Shown: positions 23,755 to 35,736 of the stretch, piece by piece
Layout: each line of letters starts with the position of its first letter
Numbering within the stretch: position 1 is the first letter of the stretch
NCBI GenBank assembly: GCA_963965975.1
Contig: OZ014415.1
Coordinates: 1,493,001 to 1,557,000, forward strand
DNA: 64,000 nt
Direction of reading: 5' to 3'
Source of the DNA: Xestospongia bergquistia
Lineage: Eukaryota > Porifera > Demospongiae > Haplosclerida > Petrosiidae
Translations under genes and position numbers: made by a program
The notes under the pieces: generated by a model
Database searches by the model: none
What the model was told of the DNA's origin: nothing
Seen by the model: only the letters and a program-made list of their open reading frames with translations

Positions 23755-26700
23755 TTAATTGTACATTGAGGAGGTTGGTATAGTGGAGTAATCTTGATGA
23801 TGCAAGGTACCCGGTTGTTGGGTTGTTAATGGCGTCTGATAATACATATACTGAGTGTCTTCGTAACGTGGAGGTAAATGATTTGGAATGTACTGGGCCG
23901 TGGGTAAATGAGTAGGGTTATAATAATGGTGGTTGTAGGCTGACTGAGGATGAGAGTGTACATTGGTATGTAGTGGTATTTTCATCATCGGTCTTGGTGA
24001 TGACATTGATGGCATGACTGGACTTTTAGGATTAGGAATATAAAACTCCTGTGTAGCTGGCTGGTTGTACATGTTAGGAGAAAACTCAGCTAGTCGTGGA
24101 GACTGGTAAGGCGAGTTTGAGTGGTTTTGTAAGTAGATGTGGTTTGAGTTACCTGGTGAACAATGTGTCATATCTTGAGTGTTATAAAAAGTACTACTAG
24201 ATGGTGAACTTATCATAAACCCTGGAGAGGGAGGGTGGAGGTGGTCATTATTTGTGTTGGCTTGGTAAGGATATTGTGGTGAGAGTACATGTATTAAAGA
24301 CGGAGGTTGCACCTCTACTTTGGGAAGCTGAAAGTGTCCTTTGTCATTATTACCTGTGTGGTGTTTTTTGTCTAATGGTCTAATGTTGTTTTGTAGACCT
24401 TGTACGAGTAAACAATCATCTAGTTTATTAGACATTTCATTACGAGGCTATAGAAAGAAATATATTATTATTAATATAAAATTAGTGCAGTGGGATTTGT
24501 TATTATATTGTAATTTGGTATCAAATGGCCAACAGTAGAATGTTACTTTATTGTAGTAATAGATCTTATTACAAACCAACAACATGTATTAATCCAGTAT
24601 AAACCACTTTTAACAATATTATTAACAAGGGATTAGATTTAGGTGAATAGACCAAATTTGAACTATTGATATGTTTGTGTAGCTCAACTGACTGATCAAG
24701 TATCAGTCAGTATTTTTTACTCATATTATATTACCTCTGTGACCTGGTGATACCCAAGGTTTCTTTATATTAATAATATTCATGTTATGAGGCGGTTGCC
24801 ATTGAGAATATAGGATGTAAACAATAGGACTTTAACTTTAAACAATGACAACAAATAGTCACAACACTCATACTTTACTAGTTGTACTGCTTCTGGGAAT
24901 AATGATAAGCAGAACTAAACATCTGCCCCCACGGTTTAATTTGCTTTAATTCAATGCACAGTTTTACATGCACAATAATGCTTTAATGTAACTATTGTAA
25001 AGGGTATTGTTATTGTTTGTTAAGATCTCTGGTATTACCTTCTTTCTTTGGGAGTGGTTTCGAGTGTGTTTTCTCAATGAGCTTGGATCAGTATATCTCT
25101 TGTCACATCCGGGAAAGGTGCAAGCAAATGGTTTCTATGGAAACAATAAAGAAGCACATGTAAATAAATAAACTGAAGTGGTTGTATTATGACTGAACGT
25201 GATTGTTTGAGTATTTTTTGCTTACCTGTTCGTAATGTGTTTTCTGATGTTTAGAACGATCTGAAGAGTTTGAGAAAGATTTATGGCAGCCTGCTATTTG
25301 GCATATATATGGCTTCTCTCCAGTATGTGTCCGCATGTGTATCTTGAGATTCTCTAGTCTCGAAAATGCCTTATTACAACCATGATGCTATTAAATGAAA
25401 GAATTAAATAGTAATTAATGAGAATAACAGACTATAATATAACATTAAATCGCCTATGAGCTGCAGACACTTATTAAACACTTATTTTAGTTAAGATGTC
25501 TTTCTGTCTACTGTTCAAATAGTCGAAGTGAAAATAATGCTCTTTCTTAGCTAATATTCATTGACTGTGCGTGTTCTATTACAATAATAATGACCAATAA
25601 TAACCGTAAGTTATCTTTATAACTGTGTGTGTTCTACTAAATATAGCCAGTAATAGATAAAAGTATATTCATCATTTATCATTATAATAAATAGCTGCTT
25701 CATCATTTGAAGCAACTCACTTGAATCAAATGTAAAATTTGAATTTGTACTGAAGACATATTCATTACAATTGTTTATATTGTAATGACTGACTAAGATT
25801 CGAAAGACAAGATGTTCTTTAATGACAGATCTTTAACTGTAATTTCCCTTGAGCAATCAGATACTTATTCTCACAATAAACTAATACTATTCATATTTTG
25901 GTAGTCTGGGATAATAATATTATTCATGACCTCATAGTTCTATTTAAGTTAATATTCACTTTTTCCAGACAATCATATAATATGTATTCTCGTATTTCTA
26001 AGATGAGGTGTGGAAGCTGTAAGTGTATTCGTTAACCTAAGTGATTTGCCAAGTTAGGAAAATGAGAATCATATTCAATAGGTACTTGCAAAGCACTCTC
26101 ATAAACAGATTGTTTTTAAAAGTAAGGTATGCAAAGAATGGCGATAACTGGTTATTTTACTTGCTTATCTTTAGTATGTCTATACTCCAGGGAGAGTTAA
26201 TAGGTTGTTAGTTAGTTAAGTATTTGTTTATAACAAACATCTGATCATCATTATTTCATTGGTAATAGTATTTTTAGAGGTAAGCACCTTCAAGACTGAC
26301 AGGCGCTAAGTCTGTCGCTTGAAGCATCATTATATTGGAACAATAGTTACAATAATATACAAAATACTAATGCAATTACTACTTTATATATTACCTAGTT
26401 TTAAATATAGTAACACACGTTACTATTTTTAGTAAACATGTGATTACATAACAGTATATGAACTTACTGTGCATTTATTAGGTTTCTCTCCAGAGTGAAT
26501 TCGTAAATGAATGACGAGTTTGTATCGAGCGTTGAAGGGTTTTCTATTTCTTGGACAGTTCCTCCATAGACACACATAGTCCTCCATTATTCCTTTATCA
26601 ATATGAGTCTTCTCAATATGTTGGACTAGATCAGTAATACAAGGGAATTGTTGCATACATATATCCCATTGGCAGTTGACTGGGTCATTACTACTGATAT

Positions 26701-27805
26701 CAGTATAATGACTATTAGTGCTGGAAGCTGATTTGACTGAACCATGTATAGGACCCAACAATGGGGACACATCCATAGGTTCTGCAGTTTGTAAGAGTAG
26801 ATTTGGTTGAGCGTTCTGAGCAATGGGATGCTCTGTGTAGGTTATTTTGTTAGTGATAGTAGTGTTGAATGTGCCTTCAGAGTTTTGGTTCTGTTCAATT
26901 GATGTTTTGCGTTCTTTAATTGTGAATTGTGTGGGTGGTACAGGACTAATTTGTCCGACTAAGTGACCTATGCCTCCTAGGGGGTTAGGGGAGACAGCTG
27001 GATGTCCGAGTGTTTGAGGTTGGTTATAAAATGGGATAAGAGAATTTGGAGAGCCACGAATGAGTGTGTTGAATTCAGTCAAGTCTGAGAGAGGAGACGT
27101 GGAAAAAGCTCGTTTACGGGTCGTCAACCTAGCTGATTGCCGTGGACTGATACCCAAGCTGATATCTGGGATGTAAGATGATAGAGAATTGAGATGTGGA
27201 GTTGTTGGTGTATCGTCAAAGTCGGGGTTGCTACCACTGGTTGAACTTAGACCACTTAAATGTTGAAGTGTTTGTTTTCTATGTAATATATTTGTCGGTT
27301 GTTTGCTAAATGGGTCACCTAAGTTGGGTAGCGGTGGTAATAATGGTGATCTTGGACTGGTAAGTACAATAGAGGATATGTCAGAGAATGTTGGAGACTG
27401 TGGATTATGGTAATGAGTGCTAGGAATTTGTAAATAATTACTTGAGAAACCCTGACGATGTAATCGTGGATTTCCTGTAGGTACTGTAAATTCTGAATTC
27501 TGTGAGTGATCTGGTAAATAATACATTCCATTATGTGGTAGTGACAGAGTGCATGGGGGTAGAGTCTGCGGATTCTCTTGTTTGCAGGAAAAAGAGTTTG
27601 GTAGCTCATTGGGTCTGCAGTATGGAGGAAGAGGTACTGGTGGCACAGGTGTCCCTCCAGTTAAGACATTGCGTTGTTGTGAAAGTTGAGGCAATGAAAC
27701 ATGTTGCATTGTCGGTGGAAGAGGTGAGGGCGTGCCTGACTGAACCTTGATGGGCGGCACCATAGCGAATTGTCTTTGGCTACTACTAGCTTTGTCAGTT
27801 GCCAT
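23755..27805 (-). CDS. GLIS-type five-zinc-finger transcription factor (about 762 aa)
   Basis: Four exons: 26468-27805, 25226-25387, 25039-25134, 23755-24447, all phase 0. The long Ser/Pro-rich N-terminal exon ends in finger 1 ([12 protein letters not shown] ... HIEKTHID) and finger 2 ([20 protein letters not shown]). Exon 2 has fingers 3 and 4 ([38 protein letters not shown]); exon 3 has finger 5 ([14 protein letters not shown]). [21 protein letters not shown] and TDPSSLRKH match GLIS better than GLI or ZIC. The C-terminal exon is Pro/Tyr-rich. Nuclear DNA-binding regulator of the GLI/GLIS/ZIC superfamily. Start chosen at MATDKASSS; an in-frame ATG 20 codons upstream (27865) is possible, but a candidate 3' splice site (TTCACTGCAG) lies between them. 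Confidence 0.9.
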
Positions 27806-28157
27806 GTTGAACAGCAAGGTATCTGCAGTGAATAAAGAGATATTGGAAGCATTACAAGCTTGCATAACACGTCACAAACTCTTTGTAATGCCATTGTAGT
27901 AATGTTACAGCTCATTGCTCAATGCAACATTGCAATGGTATTTGACTCACTTTAATTCTTTACTTTTTCAATAGAACTCTTGCTCTCTCCTCGTTCAGTA
28001 ACAACTTTCAATTGCTAGAAAGTCTGCAGGTTTTACAGGTCAGTTCAAGCTCAAACTAGACCTGTATGCATCATTGCATTACTTTCTTAAATACAATCGA
28101 ATGTTTATTTGCGCCATAACATTCCATCATGACGTCATTATGAATATTTAATAAGTA
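27806..28157. promoter_or_regulatory. Divergent 5' region, GLIS / ALR
   Basis: Roughly 350 bp separate the two divergent start codons. AT-rich; contains a CRE-like TGACGTCA (28130-28137, inside CATGACGTCATTATG) about 20 bp upstream of the ALR start codon. No other clear element. Confidence 0.45.
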
Positions 28158-29390
28158 ATGGCTACTGCTCAGGATGACTCAAGCCCTAGACATGGACCGA
28201 GCAACAAGCCATGTAGAGCATGCATGGACTTTAAAACATGGACTAAATTACAAGGAAAGACATATAAGGTATGTCTATAGCAGTAATGTAATATGCAGTA
28301 GCTATGTAATAGTATGTTAATTAGAAATTGATATATTTTGGGTTTAAATTTAATCTTTCTATAGACTATAGTTGAGGGTTTGGTATTAATTTACATTAAT
28401 ATTATGATGCATTCATGTACCATGATTGCCTCTGTATATTACGATCACTTCTTAATAAGCGTTATATTATTAATTAAGGAGTCTTCAGAATCAGGACGTG
28501 GTCATTCTACTGATGTACGTTCTCCACCAAATTGTCCTGTTGATCGTGACGAACTAGGTCAAGCTACATGGACTTTTCTACATACGATGGCAGCGTATTA
28601 TCCTGACACGCCCACTCATAAAGAACAAGATGAAATGAAACAATTGATCTACTCATTTTCTAAGTTTTATCCTTGTAATGACTGTGCTTATTATATGAGA
28701 GAATGGTAGGTTAATAAATATTGATAATAACGTGATAATTATAATAGTCATTATTATTTATATTCAAGGATCTGTTATATATCATACAACATAGTATTGT
28801 GCTCCTTGTTGCTATTAAAACTGCTATATTATATTATAATATATAATATATTATTATTTATATTATAATATATAATATATTATTATAATATTATTATATA
28901 TAATATATTATTATAATATTATAATATTACAATAATTAAAATATTATTATATAATAATGCATTATATATTTCTGAGCATTTGAATTCAAGCTTGGTCATT
29001 TTGTGTGATGATCAACTTACAGTGTTATCTGTGGTCTCTCATGCTCTTACTATCATCTCATATTACAGACATGCAACATTATACTAATAGTTTAAATATT
29101 GACAACATAGGATATGTTACTTAATAGTTTGTACAGAGAATAGTAGTCTAGCATATATGTTAGCTTAAACAGCATTAGTGTACTCTCTCTCTCTCACTCT
29201 CTCTCGTAATATCTTTCTCTCTCTTAGGATGAAAACACACCCACCATCTACTCAGGATCGTCATGTCTTCTCACGTTGGATGTGTGATATGCATAATGAA
29301 GTCAATGAGAGACTAGGTAAACCAATTTTTGATTGTTCTAAAGTTGATGAACGATGGCTTCATGGATGGAAAGATGGCTCTTGTGACTGA
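28158..29390 (+). CDS. GFER: FAD-linked sulfhydryl oxidase ALR/GFER (166 aa)
   Basis: Three exons: 28158-28268, 28479-28705, 29228-29390; phases agree. ERV/ALR proteins oxidise thiols to disulfides; the mitochondrial intermembrane form reoxidises MIA40. Seen: N-terminal CRAC (about residues 19-22), conserved DFKTW, the redox pair CNDC (103-106) in [10 protein letters not shown], the FAD-binding HNEVN (135-139), a Cys pair C132/C149, and the C-terminus [14 protein letters not shown]. All family hallmarks are present. Intron 2 contains an AT-only palindromic stretch (about 28825-28965) and a CT repeat just before the acceptor. Confidence 0.95.
28825..28965. repeat. AT-only palindromic stretch in ALR intron 2
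   Basis: Repeated TATTATAATATATAATATAT units able to fold on themselves; no coding content. Confidence 0.7.
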
Positions 29391-32300
29391 CTTTAAAGAG
29401 AATTGTTTAGCAGATAAATTGAACTATTTATTATTTTCCACCTTAATTGATGTTGATTTTGAAATGCAACTGTTTATATAACTTATAAATTAATGGTTTA
29501 TACAATGACTGTTGTATAAATTATGTATATAATATATTAGAATAAACTATATAATACAATATTATTCAATGGGCACTTTAATACTTTTACATAACTGTTA
29601 AGAACTAGTCTTTAAGATACAAGATCTAAGCTGTATATGAGGAAGAGTCGAGTACAAACAGTATGCAATGTTTCCTACTATTCCTTGTAGTAAATAGTTA
29701 ACTATATTCATAGAGTGATATATATATATATATATATATATATAAATGACATCGAGCACTCTTCAACAGACTTAGATACTTCAGTATATATATATATATA
29801 TATATAATAGTAAATCTAATTACATATCATAACAATACAACCAATAATGAGACTTGAATCTTGTGTGCATGTTAACTAAATTAGACTTGATCTTGACTTT
29901 AGGAGGTGACAAGAGGTCTTTGCTAGTGAAGTCTATAATTCTTTACAGCACATGTAAATACTTTAATGTACATTATCACATTATCTGGTCTGGAATAGCA
30001 ATTGGGCAAATAACAAGATACATATAAAACAACTGATTTTTATTATGACAAAATTAATTAATAGCCTTCTCTATATAATAATATATGATATGCCATTAAG
30101 ATCTAATTTGCAATTATTATTTCCAAGAAAATGTTCACATATTCATAATTAATTCATTTCAACTAATGAATATACTTAATTTTTAATATCACATCATGTT
30201 CTATGATCTAATGAATTTCTTTTCCAGTTAATTAGTCAACTTGTTTATCAGAAACAATAAAACTGTCATAACTTGAAAATATGTAAAGACAAAACTTTGT
30301 TCTCAAATGATAAAAGATCTGCACAATTTGGTAGAACCTTGTAGATAGTTCATGGAAATCAAAGAATGGTCATTAGTTAAATATCAGGTAGGTTTTGGCA
30401 TTGACTCTGACAAGATCAGAATAGTTACGGAAATAAACGGTTTCCTTCTAAAAGTGTAGAAATTTTCATTGTTACTAAAATCTTTACTTTTGTTAGGAAA
30501 GTGAAAGTGCTAATAATGTATGAAAATTAAACATTGATTGTTAATTAAATATCAGATAGATTTTGGCATTGTTTGTAACAAAATTGACAGTATAATGATG
30601 CAAAGCAATAGATTTTACTCTTAAATATATAATTTGTCTAACAGTCCTAAGGTCATTGCTATGGTAATGCTGCTATGGTAACAGTTACTATGGTATTTTT
30701 TGCTATGATACATGCATGTTATTTCTATGGTAATCTATAATGGTGTTTTTATTTGAGTTATAGATTAGCTAAAATGTGTTTATAATTAATGTTTCTTTTC
30801 TTTAGAATTGTGGGTTGGTAGATTGTACTCAGGATATACTAGTAATACTACTATACAACAGAGTATTGCTATAGTTTATAATACTTAATACTGTATCAGT
30901 GTATGCATCAAAATGTACTAGTATATATAATTTATATAATAATGATAGCAATAAACAAAGTAATTATAGCTACTTCAACTGGTAATGTACTGTAAACATA
31001 CCTGTTTCTTGATTGCTAGAAGATAAGACAAGTCTTTAAAAAACAAGAAAAAAGCTATTGATGAAGGGACTCAAGTTAAGAACAAGCCTTGTGGTAGAAT
31101 TGAATAAAGGCCCTACAAACGTCCATTACAGTCCTTGTGTTAAATACACCTTAAGATTGAAGATAACTATAATACGAATAATCACATTCATACTCATTAT
31201 TTTAACCCTGTACTGATAAATAATTATTATTCATATACTTATTATTCATGTTATGGTTAAAAACATGGCATACCGCGTGTATGATTTCTTCAGTTAAAAT
31301 GAAGTCATTTTCTATCAATACAAGACAATATAAGATGTCAGAGGTGCTCCAAACAAGTAACAACATGAATCAAGATTAAACTGGACCTAATCAAGACAGA
31401 TTTAATAGCCACATCGCTACTCTTATCATATTGCCCCTCCTGAAAGCGTTCTATTTACCTGATGGATGACCTAATTAGATTCGACAATTTGACATATTTC
31501 ACCAATTAAAGCTTCCGGTCTTGATCAAAGTTATAGAACGCAAATTTTATTGAAGTAATACACGATATATTGTATTACCTTATTAATTATGCAAGTAACG
31601 AATAGATGTAAGTGATTGAACCAAATAATAATTATTTTAATAATTATAACAGCACAAAGAAGCATTGTTTACCATAAATGGAAAAGTGGACATATAAGTT
31701 GGAGGACCAGGTAAAATGTTTGAAATCAATGAGTCTAAATTCGGACAAGTAAGTACACCTGTAAGGTCATTGGGTGTTTGGAATAATTGAATGTTCAAAT
31801 TCGAGACCTTTCATCATTGATGTGAAGAGAAACTCTACTACCACATATATAACAGCACCAGTGGACTATAGCAACGTGCAAGTATATAATATATATAATA
31901 TACTGGTAGCATAATAAGGAAGTTAGCATATATATCAGCAATGTTTGTAGTTTTCCTAATGTTGAAAATGGCAACATTGATATGCCAGAAGATGTGATGA
32001 TTTAACAGATTTCACCAATAAAGTTAACATATATATCAGCACCATTTGTAGTCATCAAAATGTTTGAAGATGTTGACGTTGATATGCTAGATGTGTTTTG
32101 ACAGATTTCACCAATAAAGTTAGCATATATATCAGCACTATTTGTATTAATCCTAATGTTGAAAATGGCGACATTGACATTCTAGAAAATATGACGATTT
32201 CAAAACCAGTTAAACCTTTTGGTCTTGATCGAAGTTGTAGCACACCAATTTTATTGAAGTTTATTTACTACCTTATTAATTATGCATATATAAATGGATG

Positions 32301-34230
32301 CAAGTGATCAAACCAAGTAATAACAATAACAATACAAAGAAATGTTGTAACACGACATTGATATGCCAGAAGATGTGACGATTTGACAGATTCATCATCA
32401 AAGTGGAAGATTGAAACTCTATTGCTATTTACATGGCAGTACCAGTGGACTATAGTGACAAAGTATAATAGGCATACAAGCAGCATAATAAGAAAGTTAG
32501 CATATATAGTAGCACCATTTGTAGTCACCCTAATGTTGAAATGACAATGTTGATATGCGAGATGTTATTTGACAAATTTCGTCAATAAAATTAGCATACA
32601 TAGTAACACCATTTAATGGCGACATTGATATGCTAGAAGATGTGACGATTTGGCAGATTTTGATAATTGAAGCTTTGGTCTTGATCAAAGTTATAGCACG
32701 CAAATTTTATTGAAGTAATACAGAGTGTATTTACTACCTTATTTTAAATACACATAATGAGTGGATGCAAGTGATTGAACCAAAGTTCGAGGTCTTTCAT
32801 CATCAAAGTGGAAGATTGATCGGAAGAATCTCTACTCCCACTTTATATAGCAGTACCAAGTGACAAAGTGTGTATATATACATACTACAGCTTAATAAGA
32901 AAGTTAGCATATATAGCAGCATCGTTTGTAGAAAGACCTGGTATTCAACATGACTACAAGTATATAGTTTGAAGGTATTGTCAACTTTTAAACCATCATC
33001 CTAATGTTGAAAATGGCCAAATAAACGTGCCAGAACGTGTAAACAATACCAATCACTGCTGATCAGAAGACTCTATTGCCACTTATATAGCAGTACTAAT
33101 GGAGTATAGTGACAAAGTGTGTATACATACATACTACAGCTTAATAAGAAAGTTAGCACATATAGCAGCATCGTTTGTAGAAAGACCTGGTATTCAACAT
33201 GACTACAAGTATATAGTTTGAAGGAATTTTCAACTTTTAAACTGTCATTCTAATGTTGAAAATGGCGAAATGAATGTGCCAGAAGTTGTAAACAATACCA
33301 CTCACCACTGCCTGTACTACCTTAAGAGTATAGTTTCTTGTAGCCAGACCGTTTCTACCTTATTAGGGGAAAGATGTGGTCTAAAGTAATAAATTAACTT
33401 GTCTCTGATATCCAGATATCTATGTCTCAATCTGCTACTATCACACATCAAAATGTTTGGGTTGCCTCTTGTACTTTCATGTGAGTTGCAAACAGACTAG
33501 ATTATAGTTGAATATATTATTGTTTCAGCTGGAAGAAAACTTCTACAGACAGGACAGGGTACAATTCTTCTTTTATGGGTCTCTCCACAAGCTAACTAGT
33601 AGTTTTCTGTGATGTTTCCAGTCACATACTGTGTGTGGCCATTTTCTTTTGTTTGCCCAGTCAAGTAGTACTATTGTATTTGTATTAACACTATTTTGAG
33701 ATATTATTCATGTTTGTGGTTAGCTATGTTAAATGGTTGATATTGTGTATTACAGTTTTTATAAATAGAGTTTTGTGTATTTAAGTTAATGAGGTTCTAA
33801 GCCACAAGACACTCCTATTCTATTACACATCCGCAGTTGCTTTTTGAAAACTAATTAATCATATATGAATACTTAATAAGTATATTAATCCTCTGTATGC
33901 ATCTCATTCTGTAAATGCCTATGGTTCACTCACATATATCTGCTGTTGTATATCATGCTGTTTACAAACAATAACACTGAATAACTGTGAAAATAGGCGG
34001 AGCTACTTGAAGGGAATATGGCTACACCCTCTCCTTTAAAGTTGCAGGATGATGTTATAGTAGTGTAATAATACACATGAGCAGTGTGGGTCATGATCAC
34101 TGATAATTGGAATTTACTGATAATTACACATCTTTTTATCTCATAATATAATACCATATAAGTCTATGGTTATGGAGCATATGTTTATGTATCCTGTGAT
34201 GATTCAGCAGCACAGTGTGTTGGCATCACA
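29391..34230. other. Gene-poor AT-rich region
   Basis: No exon with protein-like content found. Contains the ALR 3' UTR (AATAAA near 29541), two (TA)n runs (29719-29743, 29785-29806), a GCTATGGTAA-rich stretch (about 30655-30720) and a field of composite repeats from about 31.5 to 33.3 kb. Short frames here show no conserved motif. Confidence 0.55.
31500..33320. repeat. Composite interspersed/tandem repeat field
   Basis: Several sequence blocks recur. AAAGTTAGCATATATA-CAGCAC...TTTGTAGT is seen near 31920, 32020, 32115, 32495, 32900 and 33150. GATATGCCAGAAGATGTGA appears near 31978, 32356 and 32627. GGTCTTGATCAAAGTTATAG is near 31516 and 32672, with a variant near 32220. The last two units (about 32885-33135 and 33135-33310) form a direct tandem of ~250 bp sharing AAAGACCTGGTATTCAACAT. 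Non-coding on all frames; origin unknown. Confidence 0.6.
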
Positions 34231-34240
34231 TTGTACTATG

Positions 34241-34259
34241 ATATCTATGAATATGATTA
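34241..34259 (+). promoter_or_regulatory. Shared upstream element of the secreted-protein family (SEP-1)
   Basis: ATATCTATGAATATGATTA, 90 bp before the SEP-1 start codon, identical to the blocks before SEP-3 and SEP-7. It is followed by a TATA-like TATATAAA about 40 bp before the ATG, which implies a very short 5' UTR. Confidence 0.5.
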
Positions 34260-34330
34260 GCTTATGTAGTGTGTGTGTGTGTGTATATATAAACGTATCT
34301 ACCATTGTACTACTCGTAGTAACTATAATG

Positions 34331-34908
34331 ATGGCGAATAAACTGGTTTGGCTTGTTGCTGTTGTCTTTTTCGTGACTCTGATTGCTGACTCAAGCTCTA
34401 AAGATATCAAAACAAAAAGTGGACTCAAGAATCTTTACAATGAGAAGGTAGTCAAAGTAGAACGTGTTCAACGACCAATGAGCAGTTCTGGCAAAAAATT
34501 ACCTCTACCACATCAAGGAGCAAAGTCAGACAGAATTTACCATTTATTATAATAACTTTAATATCTAAAACTGTCACAGGTCCAGACTTTGGCAGGTCCA
34601 GTGAAACAGTTGTGACTGATGCTCACCATATGTCAAATAAATGGAAGGTAAGTCTATTAAAGTGAATATAATTTACTATCCTTTATTGATCACTCGTGTT
34701 TTTATTGGCTTATATTTTGTCCATTGTATAGGTTAAAGAAACAAGGAATGTTAATGGTCATACAGTGAGTGACTTTGTTAAAGCTGGTGGCAAGAAATAC
34801 AATGTAGTGACAGACAATTGTATACATGGAGCTAAAAGGATGACTAATTTGGGAAACAAGAAACCAAGTGCTAAACCAAGTCGCTTTGGTTTTGGAAGAA
34901 GAAAGTGA
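34331..34908 (+). CDS. SEP-1: signal peptide plus LRAT/NlpC-like domain, gene model incomplete
   Basis: Exon 1 starts MANKLVWLVAVVFFVTLIAD (signal peptide) and continues into KTKSGLKNLYNEKVV...LPHQG. A later exon ending at 34647 carries GPDFGRSSETVVTDAHHMSN, and the last exon 34732-34908 carries VNGHTVSDFVKAGG and TDNCIHGAKRM. The layout H...NC suggests the LRAT/NlpC-P60 cysteine-protease-like fold; this is inference, not a proven match. The join between exon 1 (stop at 34550-34552) and the middle exon (~34574-34647) is unclear: the segment corresponding to YLVHK of the second copy is missing, and no donor gives the right phase. Either a diverged splice site or a damaged gene. Ends with a basic tail (FGFGRRK). 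Confidence 0.55.
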
Positions 34909-35334
34909 ACGTTTTCATTTAAAAATTAAGACATTTAAAATCATTTGTTTGATCATTTTGTTGATGCCTCTTTCTACATTTAGTGAAACACCTTTTTATT
35001 TTATAACTTAGTACATTTACCTTCTATTAATACAAAGTTAATGTGATTCTGTTAACAATTAATGCCAAGTTAAGTCAAAATATTGTTTTTCTAGTTTCGT
35101 AAAATCAATATCTTTGACACATATTATTAGACAATAATTCCACATATTTCCATCTACTATACATAATATGGTATTAATTAAATACAGTCAATGATAATTA
35201 AATAGTTCTCAATTGATAGCAATATATATATATATATACATTAGCTGTGATGTAATAAACAATGAATATAATTATGTTGTTGTGTATATAAATAACCAGT
35301 TTCAGTAGACACTAGACCAAAAGAAAAGAAAGTG

Positions 35335-35736
35335 ATGGCATTTAAACTAGTTTGGGTTACACTTATAGTCTCTTTAGTGATTCTTATGATCAATAATTCC
35401 AGTTCTGAAGAAATACCAAGAAGAACTGAGCCCAGCAAGAAAGATCCTAAAAAGGAACAGAAGATGAGTGGTTCAGAGATTATTAATACTTATCATCCTT
35501 ATTACAAGACAAATCAGAAAGTAATATTATTTGTTTTGCTATTAATTTCAGTCCTGTAGTTTTGTACATGTGCTTGAATTTTTCTATTTGTTTCATAGGA
35601 TACTGGAAGAAATGACATAAAAGATCACTTTCATAATTTTGACAGACAACCAATAAAAGATATCACACTTGGAACCAAAAAGAAAATAAAGATTAAGAAG
35701 ACACAAAACAATAACAGTTGTTACTGCAAACAATAA
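35335..35736 (+). CDS. SEP-2: short secreted basic protein with CxC end (107 aa)
   Basis: Exon 1 35335-35520 (62 codons: MAFKLVWVTLIVSLVILM signal peptide, then a Lys/Arg/Glu-rich linker), 78-bp intron, exon 2 35599-35736 (45 aa). Phase 0. Exon 2 contains FDRQPIKD, shared with SEP-7, a KKK-rich stretch and ends CYCKQ. TATATAAAT lies about 50 bp before the ATG. I recognise no known family. The signal peptide predicts secretion; function unknown. Confidence 0.7.
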
